DNA from: Paracoccus sp. (in: a-proteobacteria)
Lineage (GTDB): Bacteria > Pseudomonadota > Alphaproteobacteria > Rhodobacterales > Rhodobacteraceae
Direction of reading: 5' to 3'
Assembly: GCF_030538695.1 (NCBI RefSeq)
Contig: NZ_JAUNTN010000006.1
Span: forward strand, 62,001-126,000
DNA length: 64,000 nt
Below are positions 55,042-64,000 of the stretch, one piece after another. A model generated the notes under the pieces. The model was not told the origin of the DNA, did no database searches, and saw nothing but the letters and a program-made list of their open reading frames with translations. The position numbers and the translations under genes were made by a program. How positions within the stretch are numbered: position 1 is the first letter of the stretch; the number at the start of each line of letters is the position of its first letter.

Positions 55042-58000
55042 ATGACCGAAAATAAACCCCGATTCATCCATCTGCGCACACATTCTCAGCACTCTCTGCT
55101 TGAAGGGGCAGTGCCGGTGAAAAAGCTGATCGCCATTGCCGCGGATCAGGGGATGCCTGCCGTGGCGCTGACCGACACCAACGCGATGTTCGCCGCGCTG
55201 GAGTTCTCGGTGACGGCCCAAGGCGCAGGGGTGCAGCCGATCGTAGGCTGTCAGGTGACGTTGCGGGCCGATGGGGTTAGCGGCGGCGTGGTGCTGCTGG
55301 CGCAGAACCGTGACGGCTGGATGAACCTGATGAAGCTGTCCTCGGTCCTGTATCTGCGCGAAGGCTCGGGCCTGCCGCATGTCACGCTGGCCGAGCTTTG
55401 CGACCATGCCGAAGGGCTGATCTGCCTGACCGGCGGGGCGACCGGGCCGTTGGGGCAGATGGTCGGGGCCGGGCATATAGCCCCGGCGCGGGCGTTGCTG
55501 GAGCGGCTGGCGGCGGGGTTCCCGACCCGTTTGTATGTCGAACTTCAGCGTCACCCCTCGGATGCCGGTGCGCTGATGCCGGTCGAAGCCGCGTCCGAAT
55601 CGGGCATGATCGCGCTGGCCTATGAGATGGCCCTGCCGCTGGTCGCCACCAATGACGTGCATTTCCCCAAACCCGAGATGTATGAGGCCCATGACGCCCT
55701 GCTGTGCATCGCGGACAAGGCTTATGTGGATCAGCCGCAGCCCCGCCGTCGCCTGACGCCCGCGCATTATTTCAAGACCGCAGCCGAGATGGCGGCGCTG
55801 TTCGCTGATCTGCCCGAGGCGCTGGAAAACACCGTTGAAATCGCCCGCCGCTGCGCCTTTGCCGTGGCCAGGCACAAGCCGATCCTGCCCCGCTTTGCCG
55901 ATGATGAGGTCGAGGAGCTGCGCCGTCAGGCCCGCGCGGGGCTGGAGGCGCGGCTGGCCGTCATCCCCCATGCGGTGACGGTAGATGAATACCATCAGCG
56001 GCTTGATTTTGAACTGGGTATCATCGAGCAGATGGGCTTTCCCGGTTACTTCCTGATCGTGGCCGATTTCATCAAATGGGCCAAGGACCACGGGATTCCG
56101 GTCGGGCCGGGCCGGGGGTCGGGGGCGGGCAGCCTTGTCGCCTATGCGCTGACCATCACCGACCTTGACCCGTTGCGCTATTCCCTGCTGTTCGAGCGGT
56201 TCCTGAACCCGGAACGGGTGTCGATGCCGGATTTCGACATCGACTTCTGCATGGACCGGCGCGAGGAGGTGATCCATTACGTCCAGCAGAAATACGGCGC
56301 GGAAAAGGTGGGTCAGATCATCACGTTTGGCGCGCTTCTGTCCAAGGCGGCGGTGCGCGACGTGGGCCGGGTGCTGCAACTGCCCTTTGGTCAGGTGGAC
56401 CGGCTGTCCAAGATGATCCCGGTCGAGGGGGTGAAACCGGTCAGCATCGAAAAAGCGCTGGCCGATGAACCGCGCCTGCGCGAAGCCGCCCGTGCCGAGG
56501 AGGTCGTAGACCGGCTGCTGACCTATGCCAAACAGTTGGAGGGGCTGTATCGCAACGCCTCGACCCATGCCGCCGGGGTGGTGATCGGTGATCGCCCGCT
56601 GGATCAGCTTGTGCCGCTGTATCGTGACCCGGCATCGGATATGCCCGCGACCCAGTTCAACATGAAATGGGTGGAGCAGGCCGGGCTGGTCAAGTTCGAC
56701 TTTCTGGGGCTGAAAACCCTGACCGTCATTCAGAACGCCGTGGACCTGATCCGGGGCAGCGGGCGGCATTTGCATATCGCGCCGGATGGCCGTCAGCTTT
56801 ACGCCCCTGCCGATGGCACCGTGGACGAGATCAACGCCATTCCGCTGGACGATGCGCCGACCTATGACCTGTTCGCCGCCGCCCGCACGGTTGCGGTGTT
56901 TCAGGTGGAATCCAGCGGCATGATGGACGCGCTGCGGCAGATGCGCCCGACCTGTATCGAGGACATCGTGGCGCTGGTCGCGCTGTATCGTCCCGGCCCG
57001 ATGGAGAACATCCCAACCTATTGCGACGTGAAAAACGGTCGCCGCGAGATCGAATCTATCCATCCCAGCATCGACCATATCCTTGCCGAGACGCAGGGCA
57101 TCATCGTCTATCAGGAACAGGTGATGCAGATTGCGCAGGTCATGGCGGGTTACAGCCTTGGCGGCGCAGACCTCTTGCGCCGGGCGATGGGCAAGAAGAT
57201 TGCCGAGGAAATGGCCAAGGAACGGCCCAAATTTGTCGATGGCAGCGTCGCGCAGGGGGTGGATTCCAAGAAGGCGGGCGAAGTCTTTGACCTGCTGGAA
57301 AAGTTTGCCAACTATGGTTTCAACAAATCGCACGCGGCGGCCTATGCGGTGGTATCTTACCAGACCGCGTGGCTGAAGGCGAACCACCCGGTCGAGTTCA
57401 TGGCCGCCGTGATGAACTGCGATATTCACCTGACCGACAAGCTGGCCATCTATAAGCGCGAGGTGGACCGCATGGGGATCGAGGTCGTGCCGCCCTGCGT
57501 CAACCGATCCGCCCCGACCTTTACCGTGGCCGAGGGGCGCATCCATTATGCGCTTGGCGCGCTGAAAGGCGTGGGGATCGAGGCGATGCGGCTGATTTCG
57601 GATGCGCGGGGGGACCAGCCCTTCCGTGACCTGACCGATTTCGCCCGCCGCGTGGATATGAAGCGCGTGGGCAAGCGCCCGCTGGAAATGCTGGCCCGTG
57701 CCGGTGCCTTTGACCTGCTGAACCCGAACCGGGCGCAGGTGCTGGCCTCTATCGACAAGCTGGCGGCGTGGTCGGCGGCGGTGCAGGAACAGGCGGCCTC
57801 GAACCAGTCTTCGCTGTTCGGCGGGGGCGAGGATCTGCCGCCGCCGCGTCCGGCGACCGCCCCCCTCTGGCTGCCCGGCGAGCGGCTGGCCGAGGAACAC
57901 CGCGCTATCGGTTTCTATCTGTCCGGGCATCCGCTGGATGATTACATGCCTGCGCTGCGCCGTAAAAAGGTGATGACCCTGACCGAGCTTGCCCGTGATG

Positions 58001-58518
58001 CGGCATCCGGCCCGATGGTGGCGCAGATTTCCGGCACGGTCTCCTCGCGGCAGGAAAAGAAATCTGCCAAGGGGACGCGCTATGCCTTTGTGCAGCTTTC
58101 GGACCCGACGGGCCTTTATGAAGTCACGGTGTTTTCCGATACGCTGGACGCGGCCCGCGCTTTGCTGGAGCCCGGCGAAAACGTGGTCTTGCAGGTCGAG
58201 GCTGAACCCTCGGGCGAGGGGGTCAAGATGTTGGCCCGCAGCGTGGTGTCGATGGAATCGGTGATCGCGGATGCGGGGGCGGATGTGCTGATCGTGCGGC
58301 TGGCCGATGCGACGCCCTTGCTCGACGTCGCCGCCATGCTGGCCCGGATTCAGGCCGAGGTGAAGGCCCCCGCCCGAGGGCGCGGCCCCTTGCGCCTGCG
58401 CCTGCCGTTCGGTGATGCATTGGTCGATGTGCAGATCGACGACAAGGCCCCGCTGACCCCCGCCGCCCGTCAGATGTTGCGCGCCGTCCCCGGTGTGCTG
58501 GAGGTGGTCGAGGAATGA
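55042..58518 (+). CDS. dnaE: DNA polymerase III subunit alpha
   Basis: A 1158-residue replicative polymerase. MTENKPRFIHLRTHSQHSLL opens the PHP domain; the palm region contains VGPGRGSGAGSLVAYALTIT and FLNPERVSMPDFDIDFCMDR (catalytic aspartates in PDFDIDF), then NASTHAAGVVIGDRPLDQLV and the OB/C-terminal parts. The length is the normal DnaE1 size. It is the catalytic subunit of the replisome. The ATG at 55042 is the start; the frame is open 66 codons upstream without PHP-domain text. The next gene region starts in an ATGA-type overlap. Confidence 0.97.
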   Translation: MTENKPRFIHLRTHSQHSLLEGAVPVKKLIAIAADQGMPAVALTDTNAMFAALEFSVTAQGAGVQPIVGCQVTLRADGVSGGVVLLAQNRDGWMNLMKLSSVLYLREGSGLPHVTLAELCDHAEGLICLTGGATGPLGQMVGAGHIAPARALLERLAAGFPTRLYVELQRHPSDAGALMPVEAASESGMIALAYEMALPLVATNDVHFPKPEMYEAHDALLCIADKAYVDQPQPRRRLTPAHYFKTAAEMAALFADLPEALENTVEIARRCAFAVARHKPILPRFADDEVEELRRQARAGLEARLAVIPHAVTVDEYHQRLDFELGIIEQMGFPGYFLIVADFIKWAKDHGIPVGPGRGSGAGSLVAYALTITDLDPLRYSLLFERFLNPERVSMPDFDIDFCMDRREEVIHYVQQKYGAEKVGQIITFGALLSKAAVRDVGRVLQLPFGQVDRLSKMIPVEGVKPVSIEKALADEPRLREAARAEEVVDRLLTYAKQLEGLYRNASTHAAGVVIGDRPLDQLVPLYRDPASDMPATQFNMKWVEQAGLVKFDFLGLKTLTVIQNAVDLIRGSGRHLHIAPDGRQLYAPADGTVDEINAIPLDDAPTYDLFAAARTVAVFQVESSGMMDALRQMRPTCIEDIVALVALYRPGPMENIPTYCDVKNGRREIESIHPSIDHILAETQGIIVYQEQVMQIAQVMAGYSLGGADLLRRAMGKKIAEEMAKERPKFVDGSVAQGVDSKKAGEVFDLLEKFANYGFNKSHAAAYAVVSYQTAWLKANHPVEFMAAVMNCDIHLTDKLAIYKREVDRMGIEVVPPCVNRSAPTFTVAEGRIHYALGALKGVGIEAMRLISDARGDQPFRDLTDFARRVDMKRVGKRPLEMLARAGAFDLLNPNRAQVLASIDKLAAWSAAVQEQAASNQSSLFGGGEDLPPPRPATAPLWLPGERLAEEHRAIGFYLSGHPLDDYMPALRRKKVMTLTELARDAASGPMVAQISGTVSSRQEKKSAKGTRYAFVQLSDPTGLYEVTVFSDTLDAARALLEPGENVVLQVEAEPSGEGVKMLARSVVSMESVIADAGADVLIVRLADATPLLDVAAMLARIQAEVKAPARGRGPLRLRLPFGDALVDVQIDDKAPLTPAARQMLRAVPGVLEVVEE

Positions 58519-58580
58519 CCCGCTGTTGCAAGACGCGCCATATGGCGTTAACGCGCCCGCAAAACCAAGGAGTTCGCCCG

Positions 58581-58838
58581 ATGCAGACCCGTCTTGCCCT
58601 TTCCCTGACCCTGTTCGCTGCGCTGGCCGCTTGCGGTGGCGGCGGCAGCCAGACCAGCCGCGCCCCTTCGGGCAATGCCAACACCGCGCTTGTCGATCCC
58701 GCGGCGCTTTACTGCGCAGGCCGTGGCGGCGAGGTTATTCAGCGCGTATCGCAGGGGCGTCGGGCCGATCTGTGCCGCTTGCCGGGTGGGCGGACGGTCA
58801 GCACGGCAGACCTGATTAACAGCAACAACGATCTGTAA
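58581..58838 (+). CDS. Small lipoprotein with a DUF333-like domain
   Basis: An 85-residue protein with a lipoprotein signal (LSLTLFAALAACGGGG, lipobox LAAC at about 15-18) and a DUF333-like body (VDPAALYCAGRGGEVIQ and RADLCRLPGGRTVSTADLI). The paired cysteines are typical of the family. AAGGAG at 58567-58572 precedes ATG 58581; a longer frame to 58515 overlaps dnaE. It lies 9 bp before a second gene of the same type. Confidence 0.78.
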   Translation: MQTRLALSLTLFAALAACGGGGSQTSRAPSGNANTALVDPAALYCAGRGGEVIQRVSQGRRADLCRLPGGRTVSTADLINSNNDL

Positions 58839-58847
58839 GGATATACC

Positions 58848-59093
58848 ATGCTGAAAACTCTGCCAGTTTTTGCCGTTCTTGCCTTGGGGGCCTGCGTGAC
58901 CGAAGACGATACGAACGCCATCGGCATGGCGAACCCGGCTTCGGTCTATTGTGCCGAGACGCTTGGCGGTCAGTCCGAAATTCGTGACGAAGCCGCCGGT
59001 CAGGTCGGCTACTGCCGCCTGCCGGATGGTCGCGTGTTCGAGGAATGGGCGCTGTTCCGTGGTGAAATCCCCGGTATTCCCGGCGCGAAATAA
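58848..59093 (+). CDS. Small lipoprotein with a DUF333 domain
   Basis: An 81-residue protein. The lipobox LGAC is at about 12-15 of the signal peptide, then NPASVYCAETLGGQSEI and QVGYCRLPDGRVFEEWALFR, which is the clear DUF333 pattern (NPASxYC..., CxLPDGxxxEEWALFR). Such proteins are often annotated 'hemolysin' without evidence. It is the second of two tandem small lipoproteins after dnaE. A terminator follows. Confidence 0.87.
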   Translation: MLKTLPVFAVLALGACVTEDDTNAIGMANPASVYCAETLGGQSEIRDEAAGQVGYCRLPDGRVFEEWALFRGEIPGIPGAK

Positions 59094-59117
59094 GCGACCC
59101 TTCGTCTGAAACCCGAT

Positions 59118-59146
59118 GCGCGGCGGGCCGTCCTGCCGCGCTTTTT
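59118..59146 (+). terminator. Intrinsic terminator after the lipoprotein genes
   Basis: GCGCGGC (59118-59124), 10-nt loop, GCCGCGC (59135-59141) and TTTTT (59142-59146). It ends the dnaE-lipoprotein region. Confidence 0.85.
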
Positions 59147-59150
59147 CATG

Positions 59151-60629
59151 TCAGCGCGCGGCAGGTGCATGGGCGGCGCGGCCGCAATGCGGTGGGCAGG
59201 CCTCGGAATACAGGGCCGCCGCCATAGGCTGCCGCTCGGGCGAGGTGATCTGCATGTCATCAGCCGCGCGCCAGTTGCCATAGCGATACAGCAGCACCGC
59301 CATGACCATCGTGGCGAGCATCGCGGCGGAAAAGCTCAGCCAGATTGCATCGGTGCCTAACAGCCCTTGCATCCCATAGGCAAAGCCAAGCCGCACCGGG
59401 AACATCGACACGCACAGGATCAGCAGCGGCCAGACCACCTGACCATTAGCGCGGATCGTTGCAAACAGCACCATGGTGACGCCAAAGGGAATAAAGCCCC
59501 ATGTCCCCAACAGCGCGATCCGCTGGCCAATGCTGATGGCGGTGCTGTCATCACCCAGAAAAACCTGCATCGCATGGCGGTCCACCGCCAGCAGCAGCAC
59601 GACCAAAGCCCCGGTCAGCATCAGGTTATAGATCACCCCGATGCGGGTGATCTGCGCCACCCGGTCCCACAGGCCCGCGCCGATATTCTGCGCGGCCATC
59701 GCGCTGACTGCCGCGCCAAGCGCCATCGCGGGCATCTGGACATAGGTCCAGATCTGCTGCGTTGCGCCAAAGGCCGCCGTCGTGTCCACGCCCTGCGCAT
59801 TGACCAGCCGCATCATCGCCAGCATGGACCCTGACACCACGATCATCTGCACCCCCATCGGCAGGCCCTTACGCAGCATCAGCCCAAGGATCGCCGGATC
59901 GGGCCGCAGCCATGCCAGTTCCGCTCCGCGCAACCGCAGCGGCAGGTCGCGGGCATAGATCCAGACCAGCATTGCCGCCAGTGCGGTGTAATTCGCAATT
60001 GCCATGGCAAAGGCCGAACCGCCGATTCCCATGCGCGGGGCCGGGCCAAGCCCAAGGATGAAGACCGGGTTCAGCAGAATATCCAGCACCACCGCCAGCG
60101 CCATGAAGATCAGCGGCGTGATGGAATCACCGCTGCCGCGCAGGGCCATCATCAGCATGGTCATCAGCAGGATACCGGGCAGCGCCAGAAAGGTCACGCG
60201 CAGGAAATCCCGCGCCAGCGGGGTAATCGCCGGGTCGGTGCCGAGGGTTTCCAGCACCGCAGGGGCCAGAAACCAGCCGCCTAAGGCCAGAACTGCGGCC
60301 ACCGGAACAAACGTGCCGACAGCGGTGCCAACCACCCGGCGCGCGCTTTCCAGATCGTCGCGCCCGTAAGCCTGTCCGACAAGGATGGTCGAGGCCATGC
60401 CAAAGCCAAAGACAAAGGCCGTCATCAGGAACATCACCAGATTGCCGTTCGTCGTCGCCGCCAGCGCACCCGACCCCAGCAGCCGCCCGACCCAAAGCGC
60501 AGCAAAGGATCCGTTCGCGGATTGCAGCATGGATGAGGCCAGCGTCGGCAGGGCAAACAGCAGCAGCGTTGAGGCAATGGGGGCCGTGACCAGATTGTTT
60601 TGGGCTTTCACAGGATGATCCTTTTCCAT
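59151..60629 (-). CDS. MATE family efflux transporter
   Basis: A 492-residue multidrug/toxin extrusion protein with about twelve transmembrane segments. Text such as LLLFALPTLASSMLQSANGS, VGQAYGRDDLESARRVVGTA and VQMIVVSGSMLAMMRLVNAQ is typical of MATE exporters, and the long second half repeats the pattern of the first. The substrate is unknown. It ends near the terminator at 59118-59146, and the DNA beyond 60630 is a short gap before the next minus-strand gene. Confidence 0.9.
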   Translation of the reverse strand: MEKDHPVKAQNNLVTAPIASTLLLFALPTLASSMLQSANGSFAALWVGRLLGSGALAATTNGNLVMFLMTAFVFGFGMASTILVGQAYGRDDLESARRVVGTAVGTFVPVAAVLALGGWFLAPAVLETLGTDPAITPLARDFLRVTFLALPGILLMTMLMMALRGSGDSITPLIFMALAVVLDILLNPVFILGLGPAPRMGIGGSAFAMAIANYTALAAMLVWIYARDLPLRLRGAELAWLRPDPAILGLMLRKGLPMGVQMIVVSGSMLAMMRLVNAQGVDTTAAFGATQQIWTYVQMPAMALGAAVSAMAAQNIGAGLWDRVAQITRIGVIYNLMLTGALVVLLLAVDRHAMQVFLGDDSTAISIGQRIALLGTWGFIPFGVTMVLFATIRANGQVVWPLLILCVSMFPVRLGFAYGMQGLLGTDAIWLSFSAAMLATMVMAVLLYRYGNWRAADDMQITSPERQPMAAALYSEACPPHCGRAAHAPAAR

Positions 60630-60692
60630 GCGCCGGGGCGCTCTGGCCCGTTCAACCCTTTGGGCGCGGCAAAGTTTCCACAGTGGGCTGGA

Positions 60693-61070
60693 TCACCTAT
60701 TCAGCCAGAACACGACAGCGACGATCTGCACCAGCAGATGTGCCACCCCGACCCAGCGCCAGCCGCCCACCTGCGGGCTGCGTCGTGCCGCCCGGAACAG
60801 TGCCGGCAGCAGGGCCAGATACCAGATCAATGCCGCGATCTGGCACAAACGGACCACCGCGCTCACGGCGGCAGCCGAATGGGTTGCTGCCGCCAGCGCC
60901 GCCAGCCCAAACCCGGCCAGCACCAGCAGCATGGTCACGCCGTAATTGCCGATAAAGAACGTATCGCCCAACCCTTCGCGCCCGCTTAGCAGGCTGCGGA
61001 ACCAGCCGGGGGTGAAATAACGCCGCCGCTCGGGCGCGGTCCGGGTCAGTTTCTGGAAATCGTCCTGCAT
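60693..61070 (-). CDS. Small membrane protein of unknown function
   Basis: A 125-residue protein with about three hydrophobic segments (YGVTMLLVLAGFGLAALAAA, VRLCQIAALIWYLALLPALF and VAHLLVQIVAVVFWLN). The N-terminal part is basic (LTRTAPERRRYFTPGWFRSL). I do not recognise a family. ATG 61070 was used; 61082 gives four more residues. It lies downstream of ilvC, past its terminator. Confidence 0.65.
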   Translation of the reverse strand: MQDDFQKLTRTAPERRRYFTPGWFRSLLSGREGLGDTFFIGNYGVTMLLVLAGFGLAALAAATHSAAAVSAVVRLCQIAALIWYLALLPALFRAARRSPQVGGWRWVGVAHLLVQIVAVVFWLNR

Positions 61071-61085
61071 TGGCTCCACCATAGG

Positions 61086-61109
61086 AAAGGGCGCCCGAAG
61101 GCACCCTTT
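61086..61109 (-). terminator. Terminator after ilvC
   Basis: AAAGGGCGCC (61086-61095), loop CGAA, GGCACCCTTT (61100-61109) on the plus strand; a 10-bp stem with one G-T pair, so it works on the minus strand downstream of ilvC. Confidence 0.8.
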
Positions 61110-61119
61110 GGGGGTAGGC

Positions 61120-62175
<1,056 letters not shown>

Positions 62176-62193
62176 TTAGCGGATTTTCGACTG

Positions 62194-62220
62194 CATAAAC
62201 ATACAATCTTTTCATTTATG
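62194..62220. promoter_or_regulatory. Inverted repeat between ilvC and the Lrp genes
   Basis: CATAAA (62194-62199) and TTTATG (62215-62220) are inverted arms 15 bp apart in an A/T-rich 129-bp divergent region. Lrp/AsnC proteins bind A/T-rich dyads, so it is a plausible site. Confidence 0.45.
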
Positions 62221-62271
62221 GCAATTTTGAGGATATTATCATAATGCAATATGGAAACTTATGAAAAAATC

Positions 62272-62727
62272 ATGCTTGATGATACGGACCGCCGAATCCT
62301 GCGTCAGATGCTGGCCGATCCTGATGCGCCCTCCGCCACGCTGGCCAGCCGTGCCGGGGTGACGGATGCGACATTGTGGCGGCGTGTTGAACGGTTGCGG
62401 GCGAGGGGTGTGATCCGGGGGATCGAGGCGCGGATCGACTGGCGGGCCTTGGGCTATGCGGTCGAGGTTTCGTTGCGGTTTACGCTGGACAAGACCGAGC
62501 CGCGCGCCACCGACGCCTTCATCGCCGCCGCCCGAGAGGTTCCCGAGATCATCGAGATCCAGACATTCCTTGGCAGCGTCGATCTGCGCCTGTCCGTGAT
62601 CGCCCGCGATATGGCGCATTGGCAGGAATTATACCGCGAGCGCATCCTGACCCTGCCGCATGTAACCGATCTGGAATCGCTGATGCTTGTCGCCACATTG
62701 CAAAACCGGCAGGAGCTGCCGCTGTGA
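62272..62727 (+). CDS. Lrp/AsnC family regulator (first of tandem pair)
   Basis: A 151-residue Lrp-type regulator. The HTH begins MLDDTDRRILRQMLADPDAP, with ASRAGVTDATLWRRVERLRA as recognition helix, followed by the RAM domain (GYAVEVSLRFTLDKTE, then TFLGSVDLRLSVIARD). Lrp proteins sense amino acids; its divergent position to ilvC suggests branched-chain amino acids. ATG 62272 matches the family start; 62251 is also in frame, adding METYEKI. Its stop overlaps the start of the next gene. Confidence 0.88.
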   Translation: MLDDTDRRILRQMLADPDAPSATLASRAGVTDATLWRRVERLRARGVIRGIEARIDWRALGYAVEVSLRFTLDKTEPRATDAFIAAAREVPEIIEIQTFLGSVDLRLSVIARDMAHWQELYRERILTLPHVTDLESLMLVATLQNRQELPL

Positions 62728-63179
62728 CCGCGCTGGACGAGACCGACCGCGCCATTCTGCGGCTGCTGGCACAGGATGCGACGCTTGGCGCGGCAGAAAT
62801 CGGGCGGCAGGTGGGGCTGACCCAACCCGCCACATGGCGCCGTATCCGTCGCCTGACTGACAGCGGCGTCATTGCGGGCCGCCGGGTGGTGGTGGATCAC
62901 GCCGCCATCGGTTTTGGCGTAACGGTGTTTCTGGGGATCAAGCTGGCGGCGCGTGGCCGTCCGGGGCTGGAGGATTTCGAGCGCGCCGCCGCCGCTATCC
63001 CCGAGGTGCAGACGATTCAGCATGTGCTTGGCCAGTTCGATTACCGCCTGCGGATCATCGCCCGCGATATTGCAGATTTTGAACGCATCCTGCGCCGCAG
63101 GGTTATGACCCTGCCGGGGGTGGGGCAGGTCGAGGCCAATGTTATGCTGTCCGAAGAACGCCGTCCGGGGCCGTTATAG
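62724..63179 (+). CDS. Lrp/AsnC family regulator (second of tandem pair)
   Basis: A 151-residue Lrp-type regulator with GTG start (62724) inside the stop of the preceding gene (GTGA). The HTH reads ALDETDRAILRLLAQDATLG and GRQVGLTQPATWRRIRRLTD, followed by a RAM domain (GFGVTVFLGIKLAARG, QHVLGQFDYRLRIIARD). AGGAG lies seven bases upstream. The two proteins are similar and translationally coupled, which suggests they may form hetero-oligomers. A complex repeat element follows. Confidence 0.9.
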   Translation: MTALDETDRAILRLLAQDATLGAAEIGRQVGLTQPATWRRIRRLTDSGVIAGRRVVVDHAAIGFGVTVFLGIKLAARGRPGLEDFERAAAAIPEVQTIQHVLGQFDYRLRIIARDIADFERILRRRVMTLPGVGQVEANVMLSEERRPGPL

Positions 63180-63303
63180 GGGCTTTGCCCCTCGGCGCGT
63201 TCCGCGCCTCACCCCAGGATATTTTTATGAAGAAGAAAGCGGCTTCTTCTTCACTTAAATATCCCGGGGTGAATTGGCCGCAGGCCAAGAGGGGCTACGC
63301 CCC
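63179..63303. repeat. Compound inverted GGGATATTT-family element (copies 4 and 5)
   Basis: Outer hairpins GGGGCTTTGCCCC (63179-63191) and GGGGCTACGCCCC (63291-63303) frame a long imperfect palindrome. Left arm CACCCCAGGATATTT...AAGAAGAAAG (63210-63239) faces CTTCTTCTTC...AAATATCCCGGGGTG (63243-63271). A TTGGCC-GCA-GGCCAA hairpin lies at 63274-63288. It looks like two copies of the element seen at 9223-9270, in opposite directions, between convergent genes. Confidence 0.7.
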
Positions 63304-63318
63304 ATGCTGCCTTTGGGG

Positions 63319-64000
63319 TCAGCGCATCCCCAACCCGGCTTGCATCATCAGTCGCCGCACGGGGCGGGCGGCGTAAAGCGCGCCAAGCGCCGCTGCACGC
63401 AGGTCGCGCAGGGGGCGGGGGCTGACCATGCTTGCACGGTTCAGCGCGTCGATGCCAAGAATACGCAGCCGGGCCTCGGGCCAGCGGCGGCGGTGATAGG
63501 CGTCAAGGCTGGCACGACTGCCGGGATTGTCGGCGGACAGATCGCGCAGGCAGGCCAGATCGGCAAGGCTCATGTTCAGCCCTTGTGCGCCAATCGGCGG
63601 GACGACATGGGCGGCCTCGGCAATCAGCGCGGTGCGTGGGCCGGTAAAGCGGTCTGCCAACTGGCTGATAATCGGCCAGTCGGTCAGCCCGGTGGCTTGG
63701 GTCAGATGGCCAAGGATACTTGCGGAGCGGGCATTTAATTCCGCCGCGAAATCCTCGCGGGGCAGGGCTTTCAGCCGGTCGATCTCGGCCCCGCGTTCCA
63801 TCCAGACGACGGCCGAGGAGGGGCGCCCCTCACGATCCGGCAGTGGCACCAGTGTGAACGGCCCGCCCGAGCGGTGAACCTCGGTCGAGACGTTCTCGTG
63901 CGGTTTGTCGTGCGTGACCGCGAAGGCCAGCGCCCGTTGGCCATAACGGGTGGTTTTCACGCCGATCCCAAGCGCCTGCCGTATGGTCGAATTGCGCCCA
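63319..64000 (-). CDS. UbiH-type FAD-dependent hydroxylase (C-terminal part)
   Basis: At least 227 residues; the gene continues past the right edge, and its N-terminal FAD-binding region is outside. Visible: IRQALGIGVKTTRYGQRALA (middle UbiH text), FTLVPLPDREG, and the second FAD-contact motif GPRTALIAEAAHVVPPIGAQ GLNMSL (about 65-90 before the end). These aromatic-ring hydroxylases act in ubiquinone synthesis. Which position it hydroxylates cannot be decided from the C-terminal part alone. Confidence 0.88.
   Translation of the reverse strand, partial: GRNSTIRQALGIGVKTTRYGQRALAFAVTHDKPHENVSTEVHRSGGPFTLVPLPDREGRPSSAVVWMERGAEIDRLKALPREDFAAELNARSASILGHLTQATGLTDWPIISQLADRFTGPRTALIAEAAHVVPPIGAQGLNMSLADLACLRDLSADNPGSRASLDAYHRRRWPEARLRILGIDALNRASMVSPRPLRDLRAAALGALYAARPVRRLMMQAGLGMR

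Noticed and set aside
54991..57930. A 979-codon open frame antisense to dnaE
   Set aside because: Same G/C bias artefact; no domain text and the plus-strand dnaE is unmistakable.
62272..63179. The two Lrp-type proteins as siroheme decarboxylase subunits (NirD/L, AhbA/B)
   Set aside because: No heme or siroheme genes are nearby, and both proteins keep normal Lrp HTH and RAM text and face ilvC.

Overview
The window is chromosomal DNA from a high-GC alphaproteobacterium, most likely Rhodobacterales/Paracoccaceae (Rhodobacter, Paracoccus or a relative). This rests on the gene families present (ChoXWV choline uptake, TRAP and family-5 ABC transporters, a Rhodobacter-like BdhA, DnaE1, ThyX, SdhE), strong G/C at third codon positions, and a recurring intergenic element with the core GGGATATTT. 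The genes look like intact core and metabolic functions. No prophage, insertion sequence or CRISPR array was seen.

Layout. 1-3.6 kb: the end of a sensor kinase, a CsaA-like protein, a TtuC-like dehydrogenase, a DDDD-motif glycosyltransferase-like protein and an EamA exporter. 3.6-8.15 kb: the str operon rpsL-rpsG-fusA-tuf, with a canonical promoter, a structured leader and a terminator. 8.15-9.45 kb: a mostly non-coding, lower-GC stretch with a possible gene remnant, then a HIT protein and tRNA-Met(CAU). 9.5-10.4 kb: an ornithine cyclodeaminase-like gene.

10.6-22.3 kb is the most interesting region: one tightly coupled operon of ten sugar genes plus a ynfA-like gene. It encodes an ABC sugar importer, a 656-residue mutarotase-like (DUF5107-like) protein, a regulator that appears to join an RpiR DNA-binding domain to a DeoR effector domain, an AgaS-type SIS isomerase/deaminase, a ROK kinase, a lone AgaZ/GatZ-like protein and a NagA deacetylase. 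Together they could take N-acetylgalactosamine (or a related amino sugar) to fructose-6-phosphate if the AgaZ-like protein is a tagatose-6-phosphate 4-epimerase. A 15-bp palindrome of RpiR/HexR type lies at the operon promoter.

22.2-25.2 kb (minus): rbsK-deoC plus an aldehyde-dehydrogenase-like protein that lacks both catalytic residues. 25.2-30.5 kb: a small acidic protein, an entericidin-like lipopeptide, an orphan YejA-type binding protein, a candidate small RNA or attenuator, an EamA exporter, bdhA and a LysR regulator. 30.6-36.7 kb: an aminotransferase, sdhE, a MarR regulator, gloA, thyX, and a VOC/DoxX pair divergent from a LysR gene. 36.8-39.8 kb: a complete TRAP transporter. 39.8-46 kb: a CAP-domain protein, a YmdB-like phosphoesterase, an SLC13-type permease, a YebC regulator, a SulP transporter and a LysE exporter. 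46-48.8 kb: choXWV (minus). 49-55 kb: an AbrB-like permease, a small protein and a nucleoside-type BMP ABC importer (minus). 55-64 kb: dnaE, two small lipoproteins, a MATE exporter, ilvC with two divergent Lrp-type regulators, and a partial UbiH-like hydroxylase.
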